This document shows, piece by piece, positions 15,855 through 24,060 of a stretch of 50,848 nt of DNA. Numbering within the stretch: position 1 is the first letter of the stretch; the number at the start of each line of letters is the position of its first letter. Made by a program: the position numbers and the translations under genes. The notes below the pieces were generated by a model. The model made no database searches, had not been told where the DNA came from, and saw only the letters and a program-made list of their open reading frames with translations. The stretch lies in assembly GCA_947478525.1 (NCBI GenBank), contig CANJVU010000014.1, positions 1 to 50,848 of the forward strand, written 5' to 3'. Origin of the DNA: Thiotrichales bacterium (GTDB lineage: Bacteria > Pseudomonadota > Gammaproteobacteria > Francisellales > CACEW01).

Positions 15855-17063
15855 ATGGGTATATCTTATGAAGATGCAGTAAAAGCTCAAAGAGCAATCG
15901 AGGAAAAGCTGATGGAAGATCCAAATGTAGTTTCTATAGGTGTGGTCGAAGAAACAGACGAGCTTGGTCAAAAAACTGGAGACTTTTCAATAGAAGTTGG
16001 TATTAAATCATTAGAAGTCTATCAGAATAGCTTAAAGCAAGGGAAGTCTTTGATTCCTCCAGAGTATACCATTCACCCAGATGATGATAGCAGAAGAGAT
16101 AAGCATGTACATATTTGTGTATTTAAAGCAGGGAAAATTGCAGCATTATCAAACACAGATATCCCTAGTGCAGTTGATGATATACCAAAGGCAATGGTAG
16201 TTTCTGAAAATACTTTAAGGCGTAGACCAAGTCCAGGTGGTCAAAGTATTGGACACCCATTAGTCACCACAGGCACTGCCGCATTATTGGTTGAATATAA
16301 AGATGGAGCTGAAAAAGGTAAGGCATTTATTTTAAGTAACAACCATGTAATTGCCGCCAATAATAGGGCAAAACTTGGAGATGGTATTCTTCAGCCTGGT
16401 ATAACTGACTTTGGTTTGGTAGGTAAGGATGAAATAGCATCGCTACACTCATTTGTTCCTTTGGATAAAGATGGCTTTAACTACGTTGATGCAGCAACAG
16501 CAGAAGTATTCGGTGCATTTTCATGGAATAAATATGCCACACCATATGTAACAAAAATCGGTTATCCAGAAGATCCAACTGATGCAAGAATGGGTATGAG
16601 TGTTGAAAAAATGGGAAGAACTACTGGACACACAGAAGGTAGGATTGTCTCTATAAACGAAACAGTAAAAGTGGATTATGGTGATACCGGTTTAATTAAA
16701 TTTAAAGATCAAATTAGAACAACAGCTATGTCGCAAGGAGGAGATTCTGGTTCATGTCTATTTGAAACAGGTACAAGGAAGCCAGTTGGTCTTTTGTTTG
16801 CAGGAGGGGAAAGTGGTACCTTTTTTAATCCAATGGGCACAGTGCTACGAGCAGTATCAGGTTGCAAAATTGGGACTCCTTTCTCAATTTTAAAAAAGAA
16901 ATTTTCAACTACATCTGTTTTAGCAGCCTTACAAAGTAATGCGAGAAAAAGTAGTGTACCATTGATTGCTGTGGCTGGGGTCTATACAGCAAGCACATTG
17001 TTATTTGATTTTACAAAAGGAAAAAAAGACATCCCTTCAGCAGGAAGCTCTCTAACTTCTTAA
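15855..17063 (+). CDS. Trypsin-like serine protease (transposon cargo)
   Basis: This 402-residue protein has a chymotrypsin-fold triad: His164 in LSNNHVIA, Asp212 in NYVDAATAE and Ser298 in QGGDSGSCLF. A domain of about 130 residues precedes the fold and has no signal peptide, so the enzyme is probably cytosolic. That is unusual for a trypsin-like protease but typical of stand-alone members linked to mobile or defence loci. A short hydrophobic segment near 370-385 (LIAVAGVYTASTLLF) may tether the C-terminus. The ATG at 15855 was chosen because AGGAGG ends six bases upstream; an ATG two codons earlier abuts that site. It heads the cargo run, 35 bases before the next gene. The substrate is unknown. 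Confidence 0.83.
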   Translation: MGISYEDAVKAQRAIEEKLMEDPNVVSIGVVEETDELGQKTGDFSIEVGIKSLEVYQNSLKQGKSLIPPEYTIHPDDDSRRDKHVHICVFKAGKIAALSNTDIPSAVDDIPKAMVVSENTLRRRPSPGGQSIGHPLVTTGTAALLVEYKDGAEKGKAFILSNNHVIAANNRAKLGDGILQPGITDFGLVGKDEIASLHSFVPLDKDGFNYVDAATAEVFGAFSWNKYATPYVTKIGYPEDPTDARMGMSVEKMGRTTGHTEGRIVSINETVKVDYGDTGLIKFKDQIRTTAMSQGGDSGSCLFETGTRKPVGLLFAGGESGTFFNPMGTVLRAVSGCKIGTPFSILKKKFSTTSVLAALQSNARKSSVPLIAVAGVYTASTLLFDFTKGKKDIPSAGSSLTS

Positions 17064-17098
17064 AATTAGAGGATTCACGGTTATAATTTAAAGGAAAA

Positions 17099-17704
17099 AT
17101 GATGGCGACAATATATGAACAGATCTATCAGTTTAAAATTTCACTGAACGATATTGAGCCATCAATCTGGCGTTGTATTGAAGTCCAAGCAAATTATTCC
17201 TTCTGGGACTTGCACGTTGCCATTCAAGATTCCATGGGTTGGCTTGATTGTCACCTTCATGAGTTTAATATAATGAATCCAACCACAGGCGAGAAAGAAT
17301 CTATCGGCATACCAGATGAAAATTCTGGATTTTCCGCGAGCCTAAAAATATCCCCCGGCTGGGAAACTAAAATTGCTGATTATTTCTCTGAAAAAACAAA
17401 GCAAGCCCTATACACTTATGACTTTGGTGATAGCTGGGAACACACCGTTCAACTGGAGAAAATATTACCTCGCGAGGCTGGTATTAAATACCCACGATGC
17501 ATTGATGGCAAACGCGCTTGTCCACCAGAAGATTGTGGAAGTATTCCAGGCTATGAGCGTCTGATTGAAATTATGCAAAATCCAGGTGATGAAGAATACG
17601 AAAGTATGCTTGATTGGCTAGGCTTTCATTATGACCCAGAAGCTTTTACTACAAAAATACGTTTTTCGAATCCAAAAACACGATTAAAAAACTTATCGGC
17701 TTGA
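17099..17704 (+). CDS. Plasmid pRiA4b ORF-3 family protein (transposon cargo)
   Basis: This 201-residue protein matches the pRiA4b ORF-3/IS1096-passenger family. It opens with YQFKISLNDIEPSIWRCIEV and continues FWDLHVAIQDSMGWLDCHLHEF. The conserved YTYDFGDSWEHTVQLE lies about 101-116, and a cysteine cluster (RCIDGKRACPPEDCGSIPGY) lies about 139-158. Members are common on plasmids and transposons, but their molecular role is not established. The cysteine pattern suggests metal binding, which is inference. Two adjacent ATG codons (17099 and 17102) follow AAGG. The next gene starts 25 bases after the stop. Confidence 0.85.
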   Translation: MMATIYEQIYQFKISLNDIEPSIWRCIEVQANYSFWDLHVAIQDSMGWLDCHLHEFNIMNPTTGEKESIGIPDENSGFSASLKISPGWETKIADYFSEKTKQALYTYDFGDSWEHTVQLEKILPREAGIKYPRCIDGKRACPPEDCGSIPGYERLIEIMQNPGDEEYESMLDWLGFHYDPEAFTTKIRFSNPKTRLKNLSA

Positions 17705-17729
17705 GCTTAAGGTAACGCGAGGAAAAGAT

Positions 17730-18212
17730 ATGGAAAAATCAGGGCGTTTATCAGCAGAGCAAAAGCTTGAACATAAGCGCAAAATGAATCAGACAGCTCG
17801 TGCCAGAGTAATAAATAAACATAAAATAGAAATTGCTCCACTTAATGGCTCTGGAGATATAAAAATGTCGAAAATTATTTTAGATCTGGCCGGCATTAAA
17901 CAGCCATCGAAAACTGCAATTCCCTCCGAGTTGATTAAATTTTGGATATCTGTGTGGAACATGTCCTTAATGCACAAGGATGATCTCGAAATAGCATTAA
18001 ACCAAACAGGCACTCAGTTAGCGGACGCAAGACCATTTATTTCTGCGATGATGGATAAAAAAAATAAATTATATCCAAATAATCGCCGGTTTATCATGGA
18101 CTATGAAATTTTTAATGAAGGTGATTATTTTAATCTGGAAATTATCAGCGCTGATCTCCCTCTTGAAATGGTAAAGCCAATTCATCAAAAACATTTAGGC
18201 GATAGCAAATGA
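17730..18212 (+). CDS. Unknown 160-residue protein in the cargo operon
   Basis: I do not recognise this protein. The first 45 residues are basic and probably helical (AEQKLEHKRKMNQTARARV). The rest is a mixed alpha/beta-looking region with LIKFWISVWNMSLMHKDDL in the middle and a conserved-looking tail (ISADLPLEMVKPIHQKHLG). No signal peptide, membrane helix or known catalytic motif is apparent. Its stop overlaps the start of the J-domain-like gene by four bases, so the two proteins are likely made together and may interact. A basic N-terminus next to a nuclease gene would fit nucleic-acid binding, but that is speculation. Confidence 0.72.
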   Translation: MEKSGRLSAEQKLEHKRKMNQTARARVINKHKIEIAPLNGSGDIKMSKIILDLAGIKQPSKTAIPSELIKFWISVWNMSLMHKDDLEIALNQTGTQLADARPFISAMMDKKNKLYPNNRRFIMDYEIFNEGDYFNLEIISADLPLEMVKPIHQKHLGDSK

Positions 18213-19294
18213 AGACATTAGAGAAATCAAGTATCCAAGTTATCAATCAAAAGAAAACAACCACTTTGTCCGCTGGTCAAAAAACGTTTAATCGACTGAT
18301 TAAAAAAATAAATAAAGAGCGCAAAACATTAGAAACATGGGAAACCACTATTCCACTGTACCAGAAAAAATATGCTACTGAGCTTATCCCTTTGAAAAAA
18401 ACATATGATGAGTCAAGAGCTTCTCTGGTTAAGATACTGGATAATATGTACTCGGCGCACAAATTTAGCAAAAGTGAAAGAAAGATAATATCGACTCTAA
18501 TTCAGGCAATTTCTTCCGAATTAATTTTTGAAGCGAAAATGGACGATCTGAAAGAAATTTTTGATAAATACTCTGAATGCACCTATGACGAGCACATGGC
18601 ATATGAGAAAGATCAATTAAACTCGGCACTAAAGGACTTTATTGGCGTCGATATCGATGACGATATTGATCTCAACTCAGCAGAAGATTTGTTCAAAAAC
18701 ATTTTTGAAAAAATGTCTCAAAATATGGAGGATGAGCTTGATTTTGAGGAAGCTCGAAAAGAAAACCGCAAGAAGACGGCAAAAATGTTGGCCAAAGAAG
18801 CCAAGCAGCAAGAAGAAACCGAACAAGTTAGCCAATCTATTCGAGAAATCTTTCGTGCGTTGGCTAAATCGCTACACCCGGATAGGGAGCAAGATCCAAA
18901 AGAGCGGAATCGGAAAAACACCCTCATGCAACGTGCTAATGCTGCGTATAAAGCAAAAGATTTGCTGACTTTATTGGAGCTTCAACTTGAGGTAGAGCAA
19001 ATTGATCAGACCGCTATCAATGGTATTGCAGAAAGCCGTTTAAAGCACTACAACAAAGTGTTAAAAGAGCAGTTATTCGAACTTGAACGGGAAATTGATA
19101 TGGTTCGAGTGCGTTTTATGATGCAAAATAAAATTAACCCAGAAGAGCATGATTTTGAAGTACATGAAGTGCTACCATTTTTATCCGAAGAAATCGGGCA
19201 CTTTCAACAAAGATTACGCCAGATAAAAAATGAGTTAGTAACGCTGCAAGATATTACGGCCTTCCGGCAGTGGCTAAGATATCAATCATTTTGA
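18209..19294 (+). CDS. Coiled-coil protein with a J-domain-like segment
   Basis: This 361-residue protein is strongly helical and charged. A long coiled coil (about 25-130) is followed by an acidic stretch. A J-domain-like segment then shows IREIFRALAKSLHPDRE, with the HPD motif at residues 223-225, and a helix III equivalent, LMQRANAAYKAKDLLTLLEL. The first helix of a canonical J domain is poorly conserved. The C-terminal 100 residues form another helical region. J domains recruit and stimulate DnaK-type chaperones through HPD, so this cargo may borrow the host Hsp70. It is coupled to the upstream unknown protein by a 4-base overlap and lies 17 bases before the nuclease gene. Confidence 0.78.
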   Translation: MKTLEKSSIQVINQKKTTTLSAGQKTFNRLIKKINKERKTLETWETTIPLYQKKYATELIPLKKTYDESRASLVKILDNMYSAHKFSKSERKIISTLIQAISSELIFEAKMDDLKEIFDKYSECTYDEHMAYEKDQLNSALKDFIGVDIDDDIDLNSAEDLFKNIFEKMSQNMEDELDFEEARKENRKKTAKMLAKEAKQQEETEQVSQSIREIFRALAKSLHPDREQDPKERNRKNTLMQRANAAYKAKDLLTLLELQLEVEQIDQTAINGIAESRLKHYNKVLKEQLFELEREIDMVRVRFMMQNKINPEEHDFEVHEVLPFLSEEIGHFQQRLRQIKNELVTLQDITAFRQWLRYQSF

Positions 19295-19311
19295 GCAGAT
19301 AAGGGTTTTCA

Positions 19312-20397
19312 ATGGGCAAACAAAAGCAGATTCAGTTATCCACTGATAACATAGAATACCAACAATTAGTTCGCGAAATTGTTCAAATGATCCAACAAGG
19401 ACAACAACGCGTTGCAGTAGAGGTTAATTCTACCGCTGTTTTATTGTACTGGGCGATTGGCAAAAGAGTAAACGACGCGATTCTTGCAGACAAGAGAGCT
19501 GAGTACGGTGACCAGGTAATTGATGTGCTATCGCAGCAACTCGGTGTTCAATTTGGCAAAGGATACAGTCGGTCTGCTTTGTTTAGAATGGTACGTTTTG
19601 CCAAGTTTTATCCAAATAATCAAATTGTCGCGACAGTGTCGCGACAATTGTCCTGGTCTCATCTTGTGCTACTTTGTCAAATGGACGATGACATAAAACG
19701 CGATTTTTATTTGCAAATGTCATGCCTAGAGCACTGGAGTGTACGGACATTAAGAGACAAAATTGGCTCCATGATGTTTGAGCGTACTGCCATCAGTAAA
19801 CAGCCAGAAAATGTAATACGGCATGAACTGAAAAAATTAGCAAACACCCAACAGCTCACACCTAACCTAGTGTTTAAAGATCCGTGTTTTCTTGATTTTA
19901 TTGGACTTGATGCCAAATATTCAGAATCTGATTTAGAGCATGCCATACTGGATCATATTGAGGAATTCATTCAAGAGCTTGGTAATGATTTTTGTTTTGT
20001 GGCTCGCCAAAAGAGAATGGAAACCAAGCAAAAAGACAGATACCTTGATTTACTGTTCTTTCATCGTAGCATGCGCCGACTTGTGGCGATTGAGTTGAAG
20101 CTGGATCAATTTGAACCTGAACATAAAGGTCAAATGGAGTGGTACTTGCGGTGGTTAGATAAACACGAACGCAAATCAGGTGAAGAAAAGCCCTTAGGGA
20201 TTATCCTTTGTGCTCACAAGGACGCAGAGGATGTTGAGTATCTTGAGTTAGATCAGGCAGGCATTCACGTTGCGCAATATTTAACAGAACTACCTCCGAA
20301 AGAGCTATTAGAAGCTAAGCTGCATGCTGCCATTGAAAATGCAAAACAACAATATGCCATCAATCAAACCATTGCCCTGGATAAACCACCCTCATGA
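19312..20397 (+). CDS. DUF1016 family PDDEXK nuclease (YhcG-like)
   Basis: This 361-residue protein matches the DUF1016/YhcG family. The N-terminal helical domain contains AVLLYWAIGKRV (about 43-54) and the signature SRQLSWSHLVLL. The C-terminal PD-(D/E)xK domain shows YLDLLFFHRSMRRLVAIELK, with Asp246, Glu261 and Lys263 as the likely metal and catalytic residues. Family members are predicted DNA nucleases associated with mobile elements; the biological role is unsettled. Its stop overlaps the tnpA start (ATGA), so its translation is coupled to the transposase. A perfect 27-base palindrome lies inside the gene (19623-19649). Confidence 0.9.
   Translation: MGKQKQIQLSTDNIEYQQLVREIVQMIQQGQQRVAVEVNSTAVLLYWAIGKRVNDAILADKRAEYGDQVIDVLSQQLGVQFGKGYSRSALFRMVRFAKFYPNNQIVATVSRQLSWSHLVLLCQMDDDIKRDFYLQMSCLEHWSVRTLRDKIGSMMFERTAISKQPENVIRHELKKLANTQQLTPNLVFKDPCFLDFIGLDAKYSESDLEHAILDHIEEFIQELGNDFCFVARQKRMETKQKDRYLDLLFFHRSMRRLVAIELKLDQFEPEHKGQMEWYLRWLDKHERKSGEEKPLGIILCAHKDAEDVEYLELDQAGIHVAQYLTELPPKELLEAKLHAAIENAKQQYAINQTIALDKPPS
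19623..19649. repeat. Perfect 27-base palindrome inside the DUF1016 gene
   Basis: The arms AATTGTCGCGACA and TGTCGCGACAATT flank a single central G. It encodes the conserved stretch before LSWSH. It could be a recombinase, regulator or RNA-hairpin site, or a consequence of family codon constraints. Confidence 0.85.
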
Positions 20398-23306
20398 AGC
20401 GAATTAAATGGCATTTTACCGATGAGATGCTTGAGTTACTTAAAGCCAGGCAGCTACAAAACCGCCTCTACTTTGCGTTGCAATTTAAGTACTACGAGGC
20501 ACATAGAACTTTTTTTGAAAAACTCGACATATTTGATAAAAAAACGATCTATAACGTGGCTAAAAAATTGGAATTGTCGCCACGCATTAAAGTGTTATCT
20601 AATAGAACAGAGGTCAATTACCGTCAAGAAATCCGAGAATTCTTTCAATCAAGATCCGTTAGTACATCCGATGAGGCGCTTGTTAAAAATTGGCTGAACG
20701 AGACCTCTGTATTTCAGGAATCTTTAGACTTGCAAGTCTTAAAAGAAAGAGTGAATGAATTTTTAAAGAGCCAAAAAATTGAGCCCTTAGGTGATATCAC
20801 ATTAGAGCGAGTGATCAGAAGTGCGAAATATCAATATGAAGAAAGCCTTTTTGAGACCATCTACACTGGATTAGATATGGAATCAAAAGCATATCTGGAT
20901 GGGCTTTTGCTCATTGAAGAGGGGTTTTCGCGTTTAGCAGCTATTAAGCGATGGCCTGGTGGCTTGTCACTTAAAACGATTTTAAGAGAGGCCGACAAAC
21001 TTAAATTCCTGAAACTCATTATTCTACCAAACTCTCTGGAGAGGTTACCCAATAAAGAACTACAACAATATTATCGTAATATTTGCACAAAATATCCCAG
21101 TGCCATTAAAGAAATGCCAGAGAAACATCGATATGCTTTTCTAGCTATTTTTGTTTTTGTTAAACGAAGACAGGTGAATGATAATTTGGCTGAACTGCTC
21201 ATACGATTAACAAAAAAAATAAAAAGAACCGGTGAAAATAGGCTCAAAAATGAGCTCTCTCAGATTGTTGAAATCAAAAAAGGATGTAGTAATAAAAATC
21301 TATTAAACACGCTTATTTCTACGATTTTATCTTGTGAAAATCAGGTAATCAAAGACGCCATTTACCCGATTGTTCCCAAAGAACGTTTAAAGGCAACTCA
21401 GAAAGAAAACTCTGGAGGTCAACTACTCTATGACAGCTTGCTGCACGAATGCGCAAGGCGCTCTTACGTACACCACTATCGACGCATGGTGGTGCCAGTC
21501 CTCGATCTCCTAGACTTCAATACTAATAATCTATATTACCAACCGATCATTGAAGCGTTAGGGGTTATAAAATCTCAGTTAGATACGGGGACGGTCTACT
21601 ATCCATTGGATTTAAATGTTCCTATTGAAGGCGCCATTAAAAAACAACATATCCCCTTTGTTATTGAACATACTGAGCAGGGTGAGCGTATTAATCGCAT
21701 TAATTACGAAATGTATGTATTAAGCAATCTGCGTAATAAGCTACGCGTTAAGGAAGTGTGGATCAAAGGCGCTTATGAATATCGAGATCCAGAAGAAGAT
21801 GTGCCGCAAGATTTTGAAGAGAATAAAGATCATTACTATGACATTCTGAAAAAACCAACATCAGCAAAATATTTTTTACGTAAAATTAAGCAAGATCTAA
21901 GCCAACATCTGTCAGCATTCAACGTAACGCTCCCAAAAAACAAGTTGGTTCAAATATTGAAACGTCCAGCTGGGCACATCAAAGTGACACCGCTTAAAGA
22001 GCAGTTGCCACCTATGCAGCTAGAAGCCATTAAACAAGAGGTTTTTAAGCGTTGGCCTAACACAAGTCTTTTAGATGTACTCAAGGAAACAGATTTATTC
22101 ACCGACTTTATGAAAACTTTTACACCCAGTGGTTTCAAAGAGGGTTTGGATAAGGATACATTAAAAAAACGATTGCTCTTAGTCATTCTTGGCTATGGCA
22201 CCAACATGGGATTAAAGAGTGTTAGCGCTGGCAATGAAGAGGTAACCTATCAAGACTTAAAGCATGTAAAGTTACGTTATCTTGATCCTGATAATCTACG
22301 TAATGCCATCAGAATCGTCATTAATCAGTTATTAGAAATTCGCATGCCTGAAATATGGGAAAATTGCACCACAGCAGTTGCCGGTGATTCAAAACATTTT
22401 CCCGCCAATGATCAGAACCTGATGAGCCAATTTCATCCACGCTATCGTAGCAAAGGCGTCATGATTTACTGGCATGTAGATGGCAAGGCAGTGTGCATTT
22501 ATTCGCAACTTAAAAGTTGTGCCTCCTCTGAGGTGTCCTCAATGATTGAAGGCGTTTTAAGGCATTGTACAAATATAATTATAAAAGCAGGATATGTTGA
22601 TACTCATGGTGCAAGTGAGGTTGGCTTTGCCTTTTCATATCTATTAGACTTTGATTTATTACCGCGCCTTAAAAATATTCATACTCAAAAATTATATGGC
22701 GTTGAAAAAGACGATGTAACCAAATACGCCAATTTATCCTCTATTATTTCCCGCTCAATCAACTGGGAATTGATAGAAGCTCAATATGATCAAATCATAA
22801 AGTATGCGGTTGCTTTAAAATTAGGGACTGCTAATGCTGAAATCATTATGAAACGCTTTACTCGTGATAATTTACAGCATCCTATTTATAAAGCGCTCAG
22901 TGAGCTTGGTAGAGCCATCAAAACTATATTTCTTTGCCGCTATTTAAGTTCAGAGTCATTGAGACAAGAAATTCACGAAGGTCTTAACGTGGTTGAGCGA
23001 TGGAATGGTATTAATGAATTTATTTTTTACGGCAAAACAGGTGCATTTAGAAGCAATCAGCCAGAAGAGTTAGAGCTCTCAATGCTTTGTTTGCACCTGT
23101 TGCAATTAAGTATGGTTTATATCAATACGCTAATGCTTCAGCAGGTACTCCAAGAATCAAATTGGTTGTCCAAGCTAACCGTAGCAGATAAACGAGCCAT
23201 CACACCTCTATTACATGAGCACATCAATCCGTATGGACTCTTTATACTGAATCTATATGCGAGACTAAGCATCAAACATCCTATTTTAATGAAAAAGGCA
23301 CTCTAG
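20394..23306 (+). CDS. tnpA: Tn3-family transposase
   Basis: This 970-residue DDE/D transposase carries out replicative transposition between its terminal inverted repeats. N-terminal DNA-binding regions are followed by a long helical middle. The RNase H-like catalytic core carries Asp665 (AGDSKHF), Asp736 (GYVDTHGASEVGF) and Glu868 (GLNVVERWNGIN). The distances between these residues (71 and 132) resemble those of Tn3 TnpA. Length is within the 950-1010 residues normal for the family, and no frameshift is visible, so it is probably functional. It is translationally coupled to the DUF1016 nuclease gene upstream, and tnpI follows after one base. Confidence 0.96.
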   Translation: MKRIKWHFTDEMLELLKARQLQNRLYFALQFKYYEAHRTFFEKLDIFDKKTIYNVAKKLELSPRIKVLSNRTEVNYRQEIREFFQSRSVSTSDEALVKNWLNETSVFQESLDLQVLKERVNEFLKSQKIEPLGDITLERVIRSAKYQYEESLFETIYTGLDMESKAYLDGLLLIEEGFSRLAAIKRWPGGLSLKTILREADKLKFLKLIILPNSLERLPNKELQQYYRNICTKYPSAIKEMPEKHRYAFLAIFVFVKRRQVNDNLAELLIRLTKKIKRTGENRLKNELSQIVEIKKGCSNKNLLNTLISTILSCENQVIKDAIYPIVPKERLKATQKENSGGQLLYDSLLHECARRSYVHHYRRMVVPVLDLLDFNTNNLYYQPIIEALGVIKSQLDTGTVYYPLDLNVPIEGAIKKQHIPFVIEHTEQGERINRINYEMYVLSNLRNKLRVKEVWIKGAYEYRDPEEDVPQDFEENKDHYYDILKKPTSAKYFLRKIKQDLSQHLSAFNVTLPKNKLVQILKRPAGHIKVTPLKEQLPPMQLEAIKQEVFKRWPNTSLLDVLKETDLFTDFMKTFTPSGFKEGLDKDTLKKRLLLVILGYGTNMGLKSVSAGNEEVTYQDLKHVKLRYLDPDNLRNAIRIVINQLLEIRMPEIWENCTTAVAGDSKHFPANDQNLMSQFHPRYRSKGVMIYWHVDGKAVCIYSQLKSCASSEVSSMIEGVLRHCTNIIIKAGYVDTHGASEVGFAFSYLLDFDLLPRLKNIHTQKLYGVEKDDVTKYANLSSIISRSINWELIEAQYDQIIKYAVALKLGTANAEIIMKRFTRDNLQHPIYKALSELGRAIKTIFLCRYLSSESLRQEIHEGLNVVERWNGINEFIFYGKTGAFRSNQPEELELSMLCLHLLQLSMVYINTLMLQQVLQESNWLSKLTVADKRAITPLLHEHINPYGLFILNLYARLSIKHPILMKKAL

Positions 23307-23307
23307 T

Positions 23308-24015
23308 ATGGAAAAACGCACCAGCCCCAGAAAAAAAGCATTACAGATTATAAAATATTTTCGGCAAGAAAATGCACCAGATTACAATTATATACGCGCT
23401 GTCTTTCAGCATCTGCGAAAAGAACTCAATGTTGCAGTCACTACCGCTCCAAAAAAATTACCCTATGTGCCAACAGAAGCAGAATTGAAAAAATACTATG
23501 AGGTAGTCTGGCAAGCAAAGCACATGCAAGACATGCTGATTATTAAAACTCTGCTATATACTGGAATTCGTGTGAGTGAGCTTATTCGCCTTAAAATTGA
23601 TGATGTTGACTTTGATCGCTGCCAGATGAAAATTGTTGAAGGTAAGGGTAAAAAAGATCGTATAGTTCTGTTTCCAAAAAGTTTTCGGGAAACTTTGGCG
23701 CTTCATGTCGCTAACGCCAATAAAAACAAGAAACTCAACCTTTTTGAATCCTCTTGGAAAAAACCATATTCAGATCGAGGTATTCGTAAAATTTTAGAAA
23801 AATACAGTATTATTGCCGGAATGAGTCGGAACATTTCACCACATCAATTGAGACATTTTTTGTTCACGTGGCTTAAAAAGCAGGGTGTTGACGATGCATT
23901 GATACAACCATACTCAGGCCATGAAACTCGCCAATCTCTGGAGATTTACTCAAAGCTATCTTTATCAAACGCACAAGATGCGTACGATGATAAAATCAAA
24001 AATTTCCCTGTTTGA
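23308..24015 (+). CDS. tnpI: Tyrosine recombinase (TnpI-type cointegrate resolvase)
   Basis: This 235-residue recombinase carries the complete catalytic set: Arg88 (YTGIRVSEL), Lys near 115 (GKGKKDRIV), His179 and Arg182 (HQLRHFLFTW), His205 (SGHETR) and Tyr214 (EIYSKLS). Some Tn3-family elements use such an enzyme instead of a serine resolvase to separate the cointegrate after replicative transposition. It is shorter than the roughly 280-residue TnpI of Tn4430, mostly at the N-terminal core-binding domain. One base separates it from tnpA, and its stop lies eight bases before the right terminal repeat. The resolution site is not certain. Confidence 0.93.
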   Translation: MEKRTSPRKKALQIIKYFRQENAPDYNYIRAVFQHLRKELNVAVTTAPKKLPYVPTEAELKKYYEVVWQAKHMQDMLIIKTLLYTGIRVSELIRLKIDDVDFDRCQMKIVEGKGKKDRIVLFPKSFRETLALHVANANKNKKLNLFESSWKKPYSDRGIRKILEKYSIIAGMSRNISPHQLRHFLFTWLKKQGVDDALIQPYSGHETRQSLEIYSKLSLSNAQDAYDDKIKNFPV

Positions 24016-24022
24016 AGGCTAA

Positions 24023-24060
24023 ACTTTTGCACTTCGCCGCACGATCTTTAGTCCCAGGCC
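24023..24060 (-). repeat. Right terminal inverted repeat of the Tn3-family element
   Basis: Read on the minus strand it starts GGCCTGGGACTAAAGATC, identical to the left end for the first 24 bases. It differs from the left end at three of 38 positions. Confidence 0.88.

Larger units (their letters stand above)
15683..24060 (+). mobile_element. Tn3-family transposon with a five-gene cargo operon
   Basis: Terminal inverted repeats bound this 8.4-kb unit: 15683-15720 pairs with 24023-24060 with three mismatches over 38 bases, and 38 bp is the usual Tn3-family length. Inside, all genes lie on one strand: protease, pRiA4b ORF-3 protein, unknown protein, J-domain-like protein, DUF1016 nuclease, tnpA and a tyrosine recombinase. 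No 5-bp target duplication is certain. AGGCC occurs at both edges (15682-15686 and 24056-24060) and could be one only if the repeats are shorter than 38 bp. The left flank is an IS21-like end and the right flank a broken IS4-type gene, so the unit sits in an older insertion hot spot. Both recombination genes look intact. Confidence 0.9.

Noticed and set aside
23996..24060. Reading the IS4-type transposase as continuing through the Tn3 right end (residues after GIGLDATV)
   Set aside because: Those codons come from the inverted repeat and tnpI on the other strand; the family sequence is lost exactly at the boundary.
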